Position numbers and translations under genes: made by a program | The notes under the pieces: generated by a model | Told to the model about the DNA's origin: nothing | Databases searched by the model: none | Seen by the model: the letters and a program-made list of their open reading frames with translations, nothing else | Assembly (NCBI RefSeq): GCF_963678225.1 | Contig: NZ_OY782763.1 | Coordinates: forward strand, 744,001-808,000 | Length of the DNA stretch: 64,000 bases | Source: an uncultured Cohaesibacter sp. | GTDB lineage: Bacteria; Pseudomonadota; Alphaproteobacteria; Rhizobiales; Cohaesibacteraceae | Direction of reading: 5' to 3' | Shown: in pieces, positions 18,505-27,990 of the stretch | How positions within the stretch are numbered: the stretch's first letter is position 1 | Layout: the number at the start of each line of letters is the position of its first letter

Positions 18505-19377
18505 TCAGACCCTCTCGGTGTGCTTGGCGCCGAACAGGCCCTGCGGCATGGCAAACAGCACGGCCAGAATGACGATGAAGGCCACCGCATCTTTATATTG
18601 TGAACTCAGGTAGCCAGCCGTCATCGCTTCGAGAAGACCTAGAAGGATGCCACCGACAAGCGCTCCTTTCGGGTTGCCCATGCCGCCCAGCATGGCAGCA
18701 GCAAAACCCTTGAGCGCCAGCCCGACCCCAACGTCATAAGCAACCAGCGTGATAGGAGTAACCAGAACTCCGGCCAGCGCCCCAATGGCTGCGGACAGCG
18801 AGAAGGAAAGCGTCATCACCCAACCAGTATTGATGCCCACCAGCTGTGCAGCCAGTCTGTTATTGGCTGTCGCCAACACGGCCTTGCCTGTCAGGGTTTT
18901 GGTAAAGAAGGCCCAGAGGCCGAAGAAGATGGCAAAGGCCCCACCGACAACCCACAAGCTCTGCGGCAAAATCGCGGCCCCGAGCAGGCGGATGGGCTCA
19001 TCGCCCGAGAAGGAGGGAAAACGGTGTAGCTGTTTGTCAAAAACCAGCTGCGCCGCACCCCGGATGAAAATCGACGCCCCGATGGTGATAATGATCAATG
19101 AGACCACCGGCGCACCACGGGCCGGTTCAATCGCCAGCTTGTTGAGCGCCACCCCGACAAGAGCGGTGAGCGCAATGGCAACGACCGCAGCCAGGGGCAG
19201 AGGCAACCCGGCGGCGTGAGCAAAAACGGTCGTCATTCCGCCCAGCATGACGAATTCGCCCTGCGCGAAATTCACCACATCGGAAGCGTTATAGATAATT
19301 GTAAAGCCCAGAGCGACGAGCGCATAAACTGCGCCAACGGTCATTCCGGACAAAAGAAACTGCATCAAGGCATCCAT
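18505..19377 (-). CDS. livH: Branched-chain-type ABC transporter permease (LivH family)
   Basis: Permease of 290 aa with LivH hallmarks: GMTVGAVYALVALGFTIIYNASDVVNFAQGEFVMLGG near the N-terminus and AAMLGGMGNPKGALVGG near the C-terminus. The start was moved to ATG 19377 (MDALMQFLLSG) because GGGAG stands just upstream and the longer frame adds an atypical leader. It is separated from the binding-protein gene by 63 bases containing a G+C hairpin. Confidence 0.92.
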   Translation of the reverse strand: MDALMQFLLSGMTVGAVYALVALGFTIIYNASDVVNFAQGEFVMLGGMTTVFAHAAGLPLPLAAVVAIALTALVGVALNKLAIEPARGAPVVSLIIITIGASIFIRGAAQLVFDKQLHRFPSFSGDEPIRLLGAAILPQSLWVVGGAFAIFFGLWAFFTKTLTGKAVLATANNRLAAQLVGINTGWVMTLSFSLSAAIGALAGVLVTPITLVAYDVGVGLALKGFAAAMLGGMGNPKGALVGGILLGLLEAMTAGYLSSQYKDAVAFIVILAVLFAMPQGLFGAKHTERV

Positions 19378-19410
19378 GAGCGGCTCTCCCTGTAAGATAG
19401 AGTCGATTGA

Positions 19411-19430
19411 GGCGGGGCAACAGCCCCGCC
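19411..19430. other. Hairpin between binding-protein and permease genes
   Basis: Perfect inverted repeat GGCGGGGC-AACA-GCCCCGCC right after the binding-protein stop. On the minus strand no T tract follows, so it more probably stabilises the upstream mRNA end or partly stops transcription, allowing more binding protein than permease. Confidence 0.55.
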
Positions 19431-19440
19431 CGATGCGCAT

Positions 19441-20589
19441 TTATTCTGCAAGGGCCCAACCACCATCACGAATTTCGAGCATGCGAAAAGCGCTGAGATC
19501 CAGACCGAGATGGTCCTCTGCAGAGAAGCTGTAGGTCCCGGTTGTTCCAACCAGACCGGATGTCTCCTCCAGAGCATTGCGGATCGCTTCAGCATCAGAA
19601 CCAGCTTTGGCCATGGCGCTTGTCATCAGCAAAAAGGCATCATTGGCATAGCCACCAAAGGTGGACACCTTCTGCTCATACTTGCCCTCGAAAGCGGATT
19701 TGTAGGACGTCACGACATCCTTCTGCGGGTCTCCATCGGGCAGAATATCTGCGATCAACAAAGCCGTTCCGGGCAGTCTGACGCCCTCGGATGCCTCGGC
19801 TCCGGCCAACTTGATAAAGCCGTCAGAAGCCACACCATGGCTTTGATACAAAGGCAGGTCGATCCCAAGCTGGGCCTTGTTGCGCGTCACGATTGCTGGT
19901 CCCTGACCAAAACCGGGGTTGAGGATCGCCTGAACGCCTTCGGTCTTGGAAATTTTGGTGAGCTGCGGTGTCATGTCCGCATCCTGCGGCCCATAGGTTT
20001 CATCCGCTATCACCTCGATACCGTGCTCCGCAGCGATATCGTGGCACTGCGCCTGCATGGATGCGCCAAACCCGTCCGTACCGGAAATCATGCCGATTTT
20101 GGTGAGCCCTCGCGCCGCCATATCCGTAAAAATCTTGGCGCATGCCATTCTGTCCGTATGCGGCGTCTTGAACACATAGTCACGTACCGGATCAATGATC
20201 TGGATAGCGCCCGCCAGCGAGATGAACGGAATTTCCTCGTCTTCCGCCACCGAGGTGATCGACATGGTGGTGCCCGTCGTTGAGCCACCAATGATGGCAA
20301 CCACTTCGTCATCTTCCACCAGACGGGTGGCAAAGGTGCGGGCCTTGTTGGGATCGCCACCATCATCATAAAGGAATAGCTCGATCTTTTCGCCATTGAT
20401 GCCGCCAGCCTCATTGACCTGCTCAACGAGCATTTCGATGGTTTTAGCCTCAGGGTCCCCCAAAAAGGCTGCAGGCCCCGTGGCTGAGACACTCGCCCCC
20501 AGACGGATTTCAGCAGAAGCCGGAGCGGCAAGGCTGATAGCGCCAAGCGCGACAAGTGTCGTCATGGCAGTTGTGATTACAGGTTTCAT
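19441..20589 (-). CDS. ABC transporter periplasmic binding protein, LivK-like (type I fold), of the paa operon
   Basis: 382 aa secreted binding protein. The Sec signal peptide ends at about residue 26 (AAPASA-E), then IRLGASVSATGPAAFLGDPEAKTIEM as in peripl_BP_6 proteins, and the hinge region VVAIIGGSTTGTTMSITSVAEDEEIPFISLAGA. It lies 48 bases downstream of paaN with GGGAGGA before its ATG. Its position inside a paa operon suggests that it binds phenylacetate or another aryl acid. Family members also bind amino acids, so the ligand is inference. Confidence 0.9.
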   Translation of the reverse strand: MKPVITTAMTTLVALGAISLAAPASAEIRLGASVSATGPAAFLGDPEAKTIEMLVEQVNEAGGINGEKIELFLYDDGGDPNKARTFATRLVEDDEVVAIIGGSTTGTTMSITSVAEDEEIPFISLAGAIQIIDPVRDYVFKTPHTDRMACAKIFTDMAARGLTKIGMISGTDGFGASMQAQCHDIAAEHGIEVIADETYGPQDADMTPQLTKISKTEGVQAILNPGFGQGPAIVTRNKAQLGIDLPLYQSHGVASDGFIKLAGAEASEGVRLPGTALLIADILPDGDPQKDVVTSYKSAFEGKYEQKVSTFGGYANDAFLLMTSAMAKAGSDAEAIRNALEETSGLVGTTGTYSFSAEDHLGLDLSAFRMLEIRDGGWALAE

Positions 20590-20637
20590 GGATAGTCCTC
20601 CCTAGATATCCAGTTGATGAAATTGGCTCAGTGACGC

Positions 20638-22290
20638 TTAAGCGACCTTGGGCCAACGGATCATGACGCGCCGGAAACGCGACGCGACAAAGGCTGTATC
20701 CGTCAGGCAGGCATTGCCCGAGGGATTGGCGCCAGTAACGTGAAAGTCGGAAAAAGCCGCCGATTGATTAACGAAGATATTGCCGGTCAGATTGACGGAC
20801 AGATTGACACCGGCATGCCCGAATGAATCCTCGGCAGTTGCGATCAAATCCTGATCCGTGGCATACAGAGCAGCGGTAATCGCCCCTTTCTGCCGGGCTA
20901 TGGTGGATGCGCGCGTGATGGCATCGGATGCGCTGTCACATGGTATGAAGAATGACACTGGCCCGAAGCACTCCTCCTGCTCCGCCCCCTCTTCTTCCCC
21001 GTCAAGAGCCAACAATAGCGGCGTTGCGCTGCGTCCAATTCCCGTCTCGCCACTATCGCGAACAATACGCCCGATCCCGCGAGACACAGCCACCCGCGCC
21101 AAGGTCGCCGGATTGGCAATGGTGCCGCATATCCCCGAAGCTCTTTCCCCATCAGACAGCAATTTGTCGACAGCGAAGGCGATACCCTTGGCCACGTCAT
21201 CAAAGCTCTTGGGGCCCTCATCACTGTCTATGCCAGCTGACGGGATGTAGATATTCTGCGGCGAAGTGCACATCTGTCCTGAATAAAGCGCCAGCGAAAA
21301 GGCGATGTTGTTGCACATGCCCTTGAAATCGCTACACCCGGTGATCGTAATGGAGTTGACACCAGTCTCCTCACTAAAGACCTGCGCCTTGCCCGCATGC
21401 TTGCGCAGCCAAGCGCCAAAAACCGAGGAACCGGTATAATCAATCAGGGAAAAGGCGCCGCTTTCCACGAGCTCTTGCGTCATCTCCTGCCCCGGCTCAT
21501 CGGCAGCAAGCAGAACCACATCGGCCGGAAGCTCGGCTTCCACCAGCACTTCGCGTAAAACTCTGACGGTAAGGGCTAGGGGCAGAATTGCCGCCGGATG
21601 CGGCTTGACAATGACCGTATTACCCGTAGCCAGACTGGCAAAAATCCCCGGATAGCCATTCCAGGTGGGGAAGGTGTTGCAGCCAATGACCAGCGCCAGT
21701 CCGCGCGGCACCAGTTTCCAGCGTTTTTCCAGAATGATGGAGGCCTGCTTGCCCTGCGGCTTCTCCCATGTCGCCTCGCGCACGGTCGCGTTCATCTCAA
21801 CCCACGCAGCGGCAACCGCCTCCAGCCCGCGATCCTGTGAATGCGGACCGCCAGCCTGAAAGGCCATCGGAAATGCCTGCCCGGTAGTATGCATCACCGC
21901 ATGCCCCATCAGGAAGCTCATGGCATTCAGCCGCACCAGCGCCTCGAGCAGAACCCCGACCCGCACCTCCGGGCTGGCTTCGGCCCATTCACCCGCAGAG
22001 GCCTTTGACGCCGCGATCAGGTCCGACACTTCAGCCGTGGGATAATTGATCTTGAGCGGCAATCCCCACGGAGATTCTTCCATGCCGACCCTGTTGGTTT
22101 CCGGATGGTCGGGCAGAGCAAAACGATGACCAATTAGTCTATCAAAGGCCGCCTGACCATCTTCGCGAGCGCTCTCCCCATAAAAACGGCCGCTGGGGAT
22201 TTCCGGAAACGGAGTCCAGAATTCCCGCGATTTCAGTGCAGAAACAGCGTCAGTCAGCAACGCATGATGGCGATTGTAAAAATTAGTCAT
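20638..22290 (-). CDS. paaN: Phenylacetate degradation protein PaaN (aldehyde dehydrogenase family)
   Basis: 550 aa member of the ALDH superfamily, matching the PaaN type: FYNRHHALLTDAVSALKSREFWTPFPE at the N-terminus, the GCNTFPTWNGYPGIFASLATGNTVIVKPHP cofactor region, catalytic Cys in ALYSGQMCTSPQNIYIP and the C-terminal GNIFVNQSAAFSDFHVTG. Its exact role is not settled: it was first thought to be the ring-opening semialdehyde dehydrogenase, a job now given to PaaZ, which is also present here. The start was set at Met 22290 (MTNFYNRHH); the longer frame begins in the operator region. It is the first gene of the unit and directly faces two candidate PaaR sites. Confidence 0.9.
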   Translation of the reverse strand: MTNFYNRHHALLTDAVSALKSREFWTPFPEIPSGRFYGESAREDGQAAFDRLIGHRFALPDHPETNRVGMEESPWGLPLKINYPTAEVSDLIAASKASAGEWAEASPEVRVGVLLEALVRLNAMSFLMGHAVMHTTGQAFPMAFQAGGPHSQDRGLEAVAAAWVEMNATVREATWEKPQGKQASIILEKRWKLVPRGLALVIGCNTFPTWNGYPGIFASLATGNTVIVKPHPAAILPLALTVRVLREVLVEAELPADVVLLAADEPGQEMTQELVESGAFSLIDYTGSSVFGAWLRKHAGKAQVFSEETGVNSITITGCSDFKGMCNNIAFSLALYSGQMCTSPQNIYIPSAGIDSDEGPKSFDDVAKGIAFAVDKLLSDGERASGICGTIANPATLARVAVSRGIGRIVRDSGETGIGRSATPLLLALDGEEEGAEQEECFGPVSFFIPCDSASDAITRASTIARQKGAITAALYATDQDLIATAEDSFGHAGVNLSVNLTGNIFVNQSAAFSDFHVTGANPSGNACLTDTAFVASRFRRVMIRWPKVA

Positions 22291-22316
22291 TGGACCCCCA
22301 CATTCAGTATCCGGCA

Positions 22317-22375
22317 TATAATTGACCGTCCGGACGATTTATTCAAGCGTATAATTGACCGTCCGGACGGTTTAT
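22317..22375. promoter_or_regulatory. Twin candidate PaaR operators in the paaN/paaG divergent promoter
   Basis: A 20-base direct repeat TATAATTGACCGTCCGGACG occurs at 22317-22336 and again at 22350-22369, 33 bases apart (about three helix turns). Each copy contains a palindrome: ACCGTCCGGACGAT (22325-22338, one mismatch) and the perfect ACCGTCCGGACGGT (22358-22371). The sites lie between the divergent starts at 22290 and 22426. TetR-type PaaR controls paa genes in many proteobacteria and a candidate paaR gene lies at 25110, so these are probably its operators. Confidence 0.65.
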
Positions 22376-22425
22376 GCAACAAGTCTTTCGTTGGCTCTAC
22401 AAAAGTGGGCCTTGGGGGAGAACAA

Positions 22426-23220
22426 ATGAACATATCCGAGACCGTGCTGTCGGATCTGAAAAATGGCGTGCTCAAGCTCACGCTCAACAGACCGGACAAA
22501 CTGAACTCATTCAACGAAGAGATGCATCTTGCCTTGCGGGCACAAATGGAACGTGCCCACTCGGATGCAGAAATCCGCGCCGTTCTGCTAACAGGCGCCG
22601 GACGCGGCTTTTGCGCCGGCCAGGATCTGGGAGACCGCGATCCACGCAAGGGAGGAGCCAAGCCGGATCTCGGACAAACGCTTGAAACATATTACAATCC
22701 AACCCTGCGCCTGATCCGCTCGCTGGAAAAGCCCGTGCTCTGCGCAGTCAATGGCGTTGCCGCTGGCGCAGGAGCCAACATTGCTCTGGCCTGTGACATC
22801 GTTCTGGCTGCGAAATCGGCAAAATTCATTCAGGCTTTTTCCAAGATTGGCCTTATTCCCGATGCCGGTGGAAGCTGGTCTCTCACCCGCATTCTGGGCG
22901 AACCGAGGGCCAAGGCGCTGGCGATGCTGGCAACTCCTCTTCCTGCGGAGCAAGCCGCCGACTGGGGCCTGATCTGGAAGGCTGTGGATGATAAAGCGTT
23001 GATGGACGAGGCGGGGGCCATGGCCGAGCAGCTTGCCGCTGGCCCTACCGTTGGTCTGGGCCTTAGCAAACGCCTCATCCAGTCTGCTTCCGATCAGCCC
23101 TTGGACACACATTTGGACATGGAACGCGACTGCCAGCGCACCGCTGGCGAGACCGACGACTATGCCGAAGGGGTCGCAGCCTTTCTGGAAAAGCGCCCAG
23201 CCAACTTCAAGGGGTGCTGA
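22426..23220 (+). CDS. paaG: Ring-1,2-epoxyphenylacetyl-CoA isomerase PaaG
   Basis: 264 aa crotonase-fold enzyme that converts ring-1,2-epoxyphenylacetyl-CoA to the seven-membered oxepin-CoA. The GRGFCAGQDLGDRDP segment (59-73) with CoA-binding backbone, GVAAGAGANIALACDIV (110-126) and SKIGLIPDAGGSW (catalytic Asp at about 146) match PaaG closely. ATG 22426 has GGGGGAG upstream; an in-frame upstream extension would read through the operators and is rejected. First gene of paaG-I-K-R. Confidence 0.93.
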   Translation: MNISETVLSDLKNGVLKLTLNRPDKLNSFNEEMHLALRAQMERAHSDAEIRAVLLTGAGRGFCAGQDLGDRDPRKGGAKPDLGQTLETYYNPTLRLIRSLEKPVLCAVNGVAAGAGANIALACDIVLAAKSAKFIQAFSKIGLIPDAGGSWSLTRILGEPRAKALAMLATPLPAEQAADWGLIWKAVDDKALMDEAGAMAEQLAAGPTVGLGLSKRLIQSASDQPLDTHLDMERDCQRTAGETDDYAEGVAAFLEKRPANFKGC

Positions 23221-23221
23221 T

Positions 23222-23692
23222 ATGGACCAGATGGCAACCATGACCCCGCAAGAGCTGGCCGACGCCTGCGCTCAGGCCATGTGGGACGGGGATTCCACCT
23301 CTCAAAAGCTCGGCATGAAACTGGAGCATGTGGCGCCCGGTGAGGCCGTTCTGTCCATGACGGTCTCCGAAGCCATGACAAATGGTCACGGCAATGCGCA
23401 CGGCGGCTATCTCTTTACCCTTGCAGACAGCGCCTTTGCCTTTGCCTGCAACACATACAACCAAATCACCGTCGCGCAGAATTGCACCATCACCTTTCTT
23501 GCACCGGGCACCCTTGGCGATCGCCTGACGGCCTCCGCCCATGAACGATCCCGCTCGGGCCGTTCCGGTCTTTATGACGTGCAGGTGGTACGTGAAGACG
23601 GAACCATCATTGCAGAATTTCGCGGCCATGCCCGCACCGTAAAAGGGACACTGCTGTCGTCCCAAACCGTCGCCAAGCGCGATGACGTCTGA
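23222..23692 (+). CDS. paaI: Acyl-CoA thioesterase PaaI
   Basis: 156 aa hotdog-fold thioesterase that releases CoA from stalled phenylacetyl-type thioesters and so protects the CoA pool. The PaaI motif NGHGNAHGGYLFTLADSAFAFACN is at 54-77, with His60-Gly-Gly and Asp69 at the active site. ATG lies one base after the paaG stop. The location inside paaG-paaK supports the assignment. Confidence 0.92.
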   Translation: MDQMATMTPQELADACAQAMWDGDSTSQKLGMKLEHVAPGEAVLSMTVSEAMTNGHGNAHGGYLFTLADSAFAFACNTYNQITVAQNCTITFLAPGTLGDRLTASAHERSRSGRSGLYDVQVVREDGTIIAEFRGHARTVKGTLLSSQTVAKRDDV

Positions 23693-23708
23693 TCCTGGGG
23701 AGGAAACA

Positions 23709-25019
23709 ATGAACGATCTGACACCAACAAAAAACCTTCTTGATCCGATCGAAGTCGCCTCGCGCGACGAGATTTCGGCTCTTCAATATCACCGTATGCG
23801 TCGGTCTCTAGCCCACGCCTATGAGAATTCCCCCTTCTATCGCAAACGTTTCGATGAGCATGGGGTCCATCCTTCTGACCTCAAAACCCTTGCGGACCTG
23901 TCCAAGTTCCCCTTCACTCAGAAGACCGACCTAAGAGACACCTATCCCTTCGGCATGTTTGCTGTTCCGCGCGAAAAGCTGGTGCGAATTCATGGCTCAT
24001 CCGGTACCACGGGCAAACCCACAGTCGTCGGCTATACACGCAAGGATATCGACGTTTGGGCCGATCTGGTCGCCCGTTCGATCCGCGCATCCGGCGGACG
24101 CCCCGGCGATATCGTGCATGTTGCCTATGGCTACGGGCTCTTTACCGGCGGTCTGGGCGCCCACTATGGCGCGGAACGACTGGGCTGCACTGTGGTACCC
24201 ATTTCCGGCGGCATGACAGAACGGCAAGTGACGCTCATTCAGGATTTCAAACCATCGATCATCATGGTCACGCCATCCTACATGCTCTCGATTCTCGATG
24301 AATTTCGCCGTCAGGGCCTAGACCCGCGTGAAAGTTCGCTCAAGGTCGGCATATTTGGTGCCGAGCCATGGACCAACAGCATGCGCGAAGAGATCGAGCA
24401 GGCCTTCAACATGCACGCCGTCGATATCTATGGCCTCTCCGAAGTGATGGGCCCCGGTGTTGCCAATGAATGCGTGGAGACGAAAGACGGCTTGCATATC
24501 TGGGAAGACCACTTCTATCCCGAGATCATTGACCCTGCCACTGGCGAAGTGCTGCCAGATGGCGAAATGGGCGAGCTGGTCTTCACCACTCTGACCAAAG
24601 AGGGATTGCCGATGGTGCGCTATCGCACCAGAGACCTGACCCGCCTCTTGCCCGGAACGGCACGATCCATGCGCCGGATTGAAAAAATCACCGGTCGCTC
24701 CGATGACATGATCATCCTGCGCGGGGTCAATGTGTTCCCAACCCAGATCGAAGAGCAGATCCTCAAATGCGATGGCCTGACGCCACACTTCCAAATTGAA
24801 TTGTCGCGCAAGGATCACAAGGACACCATGGTTGTTCATGTTGAAGCCTCCACCGATCATGTCTCAGAGGATGCGCGCAAGGCCTCCGCAGTAGAGCTTT
24901 CCCACCACATCAAATCCGTGGTTGGTGTAACGGTCAGGATCGATGTACGCGATCCACAGGAACTTGCCAGATCCGAAGGCAAGGCCAAGCGCGTTGTCGA
25001 CAATCGGCCAAAAATTTAA
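23709..25019 (+). CDS. paaK: Phenylacetate-CoA ligase PaaK
   Basis: 436 aa AMP-forming ligase that activates phenylacetate to phenylacetyl-CoA, the entry step. The ATP-binding loop HGSSGTTGKPTVVGYT is at 95-110, followed by EPWTNSMREEIEQAF, DIYGLSEVMGPGVANEC and the C-terminal hinge TGRSDDMIILRGVNVFPTQIE. The catalytic lysine region is RSEGKAKRVVDNRP. GGGGAGG stands before ATG 23709; the frame opening 27 bases earlier is less likely. Confidence 0.95.
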   Translation: MNDLTPTKNLLDPIEVASRDEISALQYHRMRRSLAHAYENSPFYRKRFDEHGVHPSDLKTLADLSKFPFTQKTDLRDTYPFGMFAVPREKLVRIHGSSGTTGKPTVVGYTRKDIDVWADLVARSIRASGGRPGDIVHVAYGYGLFTGGLGAHYGAERLGCTVVPISGGMTERQVTLIQDFKPSIIMVTPSYMLSILDEFRRQGLDPRESSLKVGIFGAEPWTNSMREEIEQAFNMHAVDIYGLSEVMGPGVANECVETKDGLHIWEDHFYPEIIDPATGEVLPDGEMGELVFTTLTKEGLPMVRYRTRDLTRLLPGTARSMRRIEKITGRSDDMIILRGVNVFPTQIEEQILKCDGLTPHFQIELSRKDHKDTMVVHVEASTDHVSEDARKASAVELSHHIKSVVGVTVRIDVRDPQELARSEGKAKRVVDNRPKI

Positions 25020-25035
25020 CCGACCGTATGGTCAA
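25015..25035. promoter_or_regulatory. Candidate PaaR operator upstream of paaR
   Basis: AACCGACCGTATGGTCAAC starts within the paaK stop and includes GACC-GTAT-GGTC (25022-25033). It lies about 75 bases before the TetR gene start and would allow autoregulation. Its spacing differs from the paaN/paaG palindromes but resembles the site before paaJ. Confidence 0.5.
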
Positions 25036-25109
25036 CTATAGCAAATTTGGTGTATAGGGGGCATAATAGCCCCCTACTTTCGTCTTCAGCATTTTGGAGA
25101 ACTGTGTCC

Positions 25110-25709
25110 ATGGCCAGAACACGCGCAAACGATTTCGAAGAAAAACAACATAGTTTGCTGCTGGATGCGGCACGAGTCTTCGCAACGCAAGGCATGGAAA
25201 AAGCTTCCATGTCACAGATCGCATCCGCTGCTGGCGTGTCCAAGTCTCTGCTCTATCACTATTACCCATCCAAAGATGCGCTGATTTTCGAGATCGTACA
25301 TTCTCATCTCGAAGAGCTGGATCAGGCCCTGACGGACGCAGACGATCCGTCCCTGCCGCCTGAAGAAAGACTTGAAAAGCTGGTCAAGACGGTCATAGAG
25401 GCCTATCGCGGCGCAGACGATCAACACAAGGTGCAGCTTAACGCCAGCCAAGCACTCTCAGCGGAGCAGCGCGCCGAAATCGTCAAAGTGGAGCGCCGCG
25501 TCGTCAAACGCTTTTCCAACACGCTACGCGAGATCCACCCGATTCTGGATGATCCCGACCGCCCATTGCTGATGCCTGTCACCATGTCTTTGTTCGGCAT
25601 GATGAATTGGGTCTATATGTGGTTCAAGGAAGATGGCCCCATTTCCCGCGAGGATTATGCCCGTTTGGCAACCGTGCTCATTCTGGAAGGGGTAAAGGCC
25701 GTCCGCTAG
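25110..25709 (+). CDS. paaR: TetR family regulator, likely phenylacetate repressor PaaR
   Basis: 199 aa regulator. The TetR helix-turn-helix is ARVFATQGMEKASMSQIASAAGVSKSLLYHYYPSKDALIFEI (about 18-60). Position after paaK and three sets of nearby operators identify it as the probable pathway regulator, relieved by phenylacetyl-CoA in known PaaR systems. An alternative GTG start 6 bases upstream has better spacing to GGAGA (5 bases); the difference is two residues. No PaaX is seen. Confidence 0.82.
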   Translation: MARTRANDFEEKQHSLLLDAARVFATQGMEKASMSQIASAAGVSKSLLYHYYPSKDALIFEIVHSHLEELDQALTDADDPSLPPEERLEKLVKTVIEAYRGADDQHKVQLNASQALSAEQRAEIVKVERRVVKRFSNTLREIHPILDDPDRPLLMPVTMSLFGMMNWVYMWFKEDGPISREDYARLATVLILEGVKAVR

Positions 25710-25840
25710 GGTAGGCGCCACCTTTCCCAAGCTGCATTGAAACAACCACAGTGAAAGCCCCGAGCGTCAGCAATCCGGCCGGATGCCGTGCGGCTCCAAT
25801 GCGCTCAAAACGGCAAAAACACATAGAAAAAGCCAATAAC

Positions 25841-25876
25841 GGGGCCGGAACCAGCTTCAATGCCGGTTCCGGCCCC
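25841..25876. terminator. Bidirectional terminator between paaR and paaZ
   Basis: Perfect 12-base-pair stem GGGGCCGGAACC / GGTTCCGGCCCC with a 12-base loop between two convergent genes. The T tract is short on both sides, but the stem is very stable. Confidence 0.7.
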
Positions 25877-25885
25877 TTCCGCCAA

Positions 25886-27964
25886 CTATTCCGCAGCGTC
25901 AGACAAGGACAGGGGCCAGTTTTTGGCCACCATGGTCAACACGTCATAGTGCGCCACGATCTCGTCCTTCTGATTGACCACCTGACAGTCCCAACGCACC
26001 TCGCCATGCTCGGCATTTTCGCGGGGATTGATCTCCTTGCAGGTAAGGCGCACCCGCAGGCTATCGCCAAAATAGACCGGCATCACGAAGCGCATAGCAT
26101 CGACACCATAGTTGGCCAGCACAGGCCCCGGCTCGGGATCAACGAACAGACCTGCCGCAAAGGAGGCGATGAGATATCCATGGGCGACGCGATCCTCAAA
26201 AAACGGATTTGCCTTGGCCGCAGCGCTATCCATGTGCGCATAGAAGGTGTCACCGGTAAATTCGGCGAAATGCTCCACATCAGCCTGCGTAACCGGGCGG
26301 GCATCCGTGAGGATTTGATCCCCGATCTCAAGTTCGGCAAGGGATTTGCGAAACGGATGCACATCATGTTGCACCGGTGCGCCATCCACCCACTGTCCCG
26401 TGACAGCCGATAGCATCGCTGGCGCGCCCTGAATGGCGGTGCGCTGCATGAAATGCTTCACACCACGCATCCCCCCCATTTCCTCGCCACCGCCGGCCCG
26501 GCCCGGCCCACCATGCACCAGAGGCGCAAGCGGAGAGCCATGGCCCGTCGAGCTTTTGGCCGAAGCACGATTGCCGATCATTACGCGTCCATGGAATGAT
26601 GCAAGCCCCGCTACCATTTTTGCAGCCAGCGCTCCATCATCCGTGAAGACAGAGGAGACAAGCGACCCGCGCCCCTTGCGACAAAGAGCGATGGCCTCTT
26701 CTGGATCATCATAAGGCATCAGCGTTGCAACAGGCCCAAAGGCCTCGATACCATGCACCGCCTCCCCTTCCTGCGGATTGGCAGAGCGCAACAGAACCGG
26801 TGCCATGAAGGCGCCTTTTTCCCCATCGCCCGAGACCAACGGGCAGGTTTCAGGATCACCAACCACAAGTTCTGCTTCGGTCGTCAATTCGGCGATGCGC
26901 GTACGAACGGTTTCGCGATCCTTGAGGGAAACAAGCGCGCCCATACGCACGGACGGGTCCGTTGGCAACCCGATCGGCACCTTCCCAAGCCGGGCGGTGA
27001 GTGCCTCCACAAAAGCAGTCTCATAAGATCTTGGCACCATGATGCGGCGAATAGCCGTGCATTTCTGCCCCGCCTTGGCGGTCATTTCACGCGCTACCTC
27101 ACGCACGAACAGATCAAATTCCGGTGTCCCGGGCCCAGCATCCGCACCAAGCACAGATGCATTCAGACTGTCGGCCTCCATGGTGAAGCGAACCGAATTG
27201 GCAATGATGGCCGGTTTGCTCCGCAGCATCTGGCCAGTAGAGGCCGAACCGGTGAAGGTCACCACATCCTGCTCGGTCACATGATCCAGCAGATCGCCCG
27301 GATCACCGGTAACAATCTGCAAGGCACCATCGGGAAGCAGACCGGTTTCCAGCATGCGCCGCACCACCAGTTCTGTAAGATAGGCCGTCTGACTGGCTGG
27401 TTTGACAAGACACGGCATACCCGCAATCAACGAGGGAGCGATTTTCTCCAACATGCCCCAAACCGGAAAATTATAGGCATTGATGTGGATGGCCACGCCT
27501 TCCATCGGCGTCAGAATATGCTGCCCCATGAAGGAGGCATCCCGTGCCAGAGTCTCAACAGGGCCTTCCGTGAGCACCCGTGCATTGGGAAATTCCCTTC
27601 GCGCCTTGGACGCAAAGGTAAGCATGGTTCCAATACCGCCCTCGATATCGGGCCAAGCATCGCTGCGCGTGGCCCCAGTGGCAAAGCTTTCCTGATAGAA
27701 TTCTTCCTTCAGCTCCATCAGTTTCAGGCCAAGCGCCTTGAGCATCAGGGCGCGTTGGTGGATCGTCATGGCTCGCAAAGCGGGACCTCCCACCGCACGC
27801 CCCCATGCAAGAGCCGCACGAAAATCAAGCCCCTTCGTTCCTATCAAGGCATGCACCGCGCCTGTGGCGGCATTGGCAACAGGTTCGCCCTCGCCTTCAC
27901 CCGCGCGCCAGGCGCCGATAACATAACTTTCCAGACGGCGCGGAGACAGGGTCTCGTCCTTCAT
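25886..27964 (-). CDS. paaZ: PaaZ: oxepin-CoA hydrolase / 3-oxo-5,6-dehydrosuberyl-CoA semialdehyde dehydrogenase
   Basis: 692 aa fusion enzyme that opens the oxepin ring and oxidises the resulting aldehyde. The ALDH domain (1 to about 510) has Glu263 in TMEADSLNAS and catalytic Cys302 in AGQKCTAIRR. The C-terminal MaoC-type hydratase domain (about 550-690) has FTGDTFYAHMDSAAAKANPFFEDRVAHGYL. The domain order and length match PaaZ. It is the last gene of the paaJ-paaA-E operon, 26 bases after the extra PaaA/PaaC-like gene, with AAAGGAAC before its ATG. Confidence 0.95.
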   Translation of the reverse strand: MKDETLSPRRLESYVIGAWRAGEGEGEPVANAATGAVHALIGTKGLDFRAALAWGRAVGGPALRAMTIHQRALMLKALGLKLMELKEEFYQESFATGATRSDAWPDIEGGIGTMLTFASKARREFPNARVLTEGPVETLARDASFMGQHILTPMEGVAIHINAYNFPVWGMLEKIAPSLIAGMPCLVKPASQTAYLTELVVRRMLETGLLPDGALQIVTGDPGDLLDHVTEQDVVTFTGSASTGQMLRSKPAIIANSVRFTMEADSLNASVLGADAGPGTPEFDLFVREVAREMTAKAGQKCTAIRRIMVPRSYETAFVEALTARLGKVPIGLPTDPSVRMGALVSLKDRETVRTRIAELTTEAELVVGDPETCPLVSGDGEKGAFMAPVLLRSANPQEGEAVHGIEAFGPVATLMPYDDPEEAIALCRKGRGSLVSSVFTDDGALAAKMVAGLASFHGRVMIGNRASAKSSTGHGSPLAPLVHGGPGRAGGGEEMGGMRGVKHFMQRTAIQGAPAMLSAVTGQWVDGAPVQHDVHPFRKSLAELEIGDQILTDARPVTQADVEHFAEFTGDTFYAHMDSAAAKANPFFEDRVAHGYLIASFAAGLFVDPEPGPVLANYGVDAMRFVMPVYFGDSLRVRLTCKEINPRENAEHGEVRWDCQVVNQKDEIVAHYDVLTMVAKNWPLSLSDAAE

Positions 27965-27990
27965 GATTGTTCCTTTCTACTTGGATTAGC

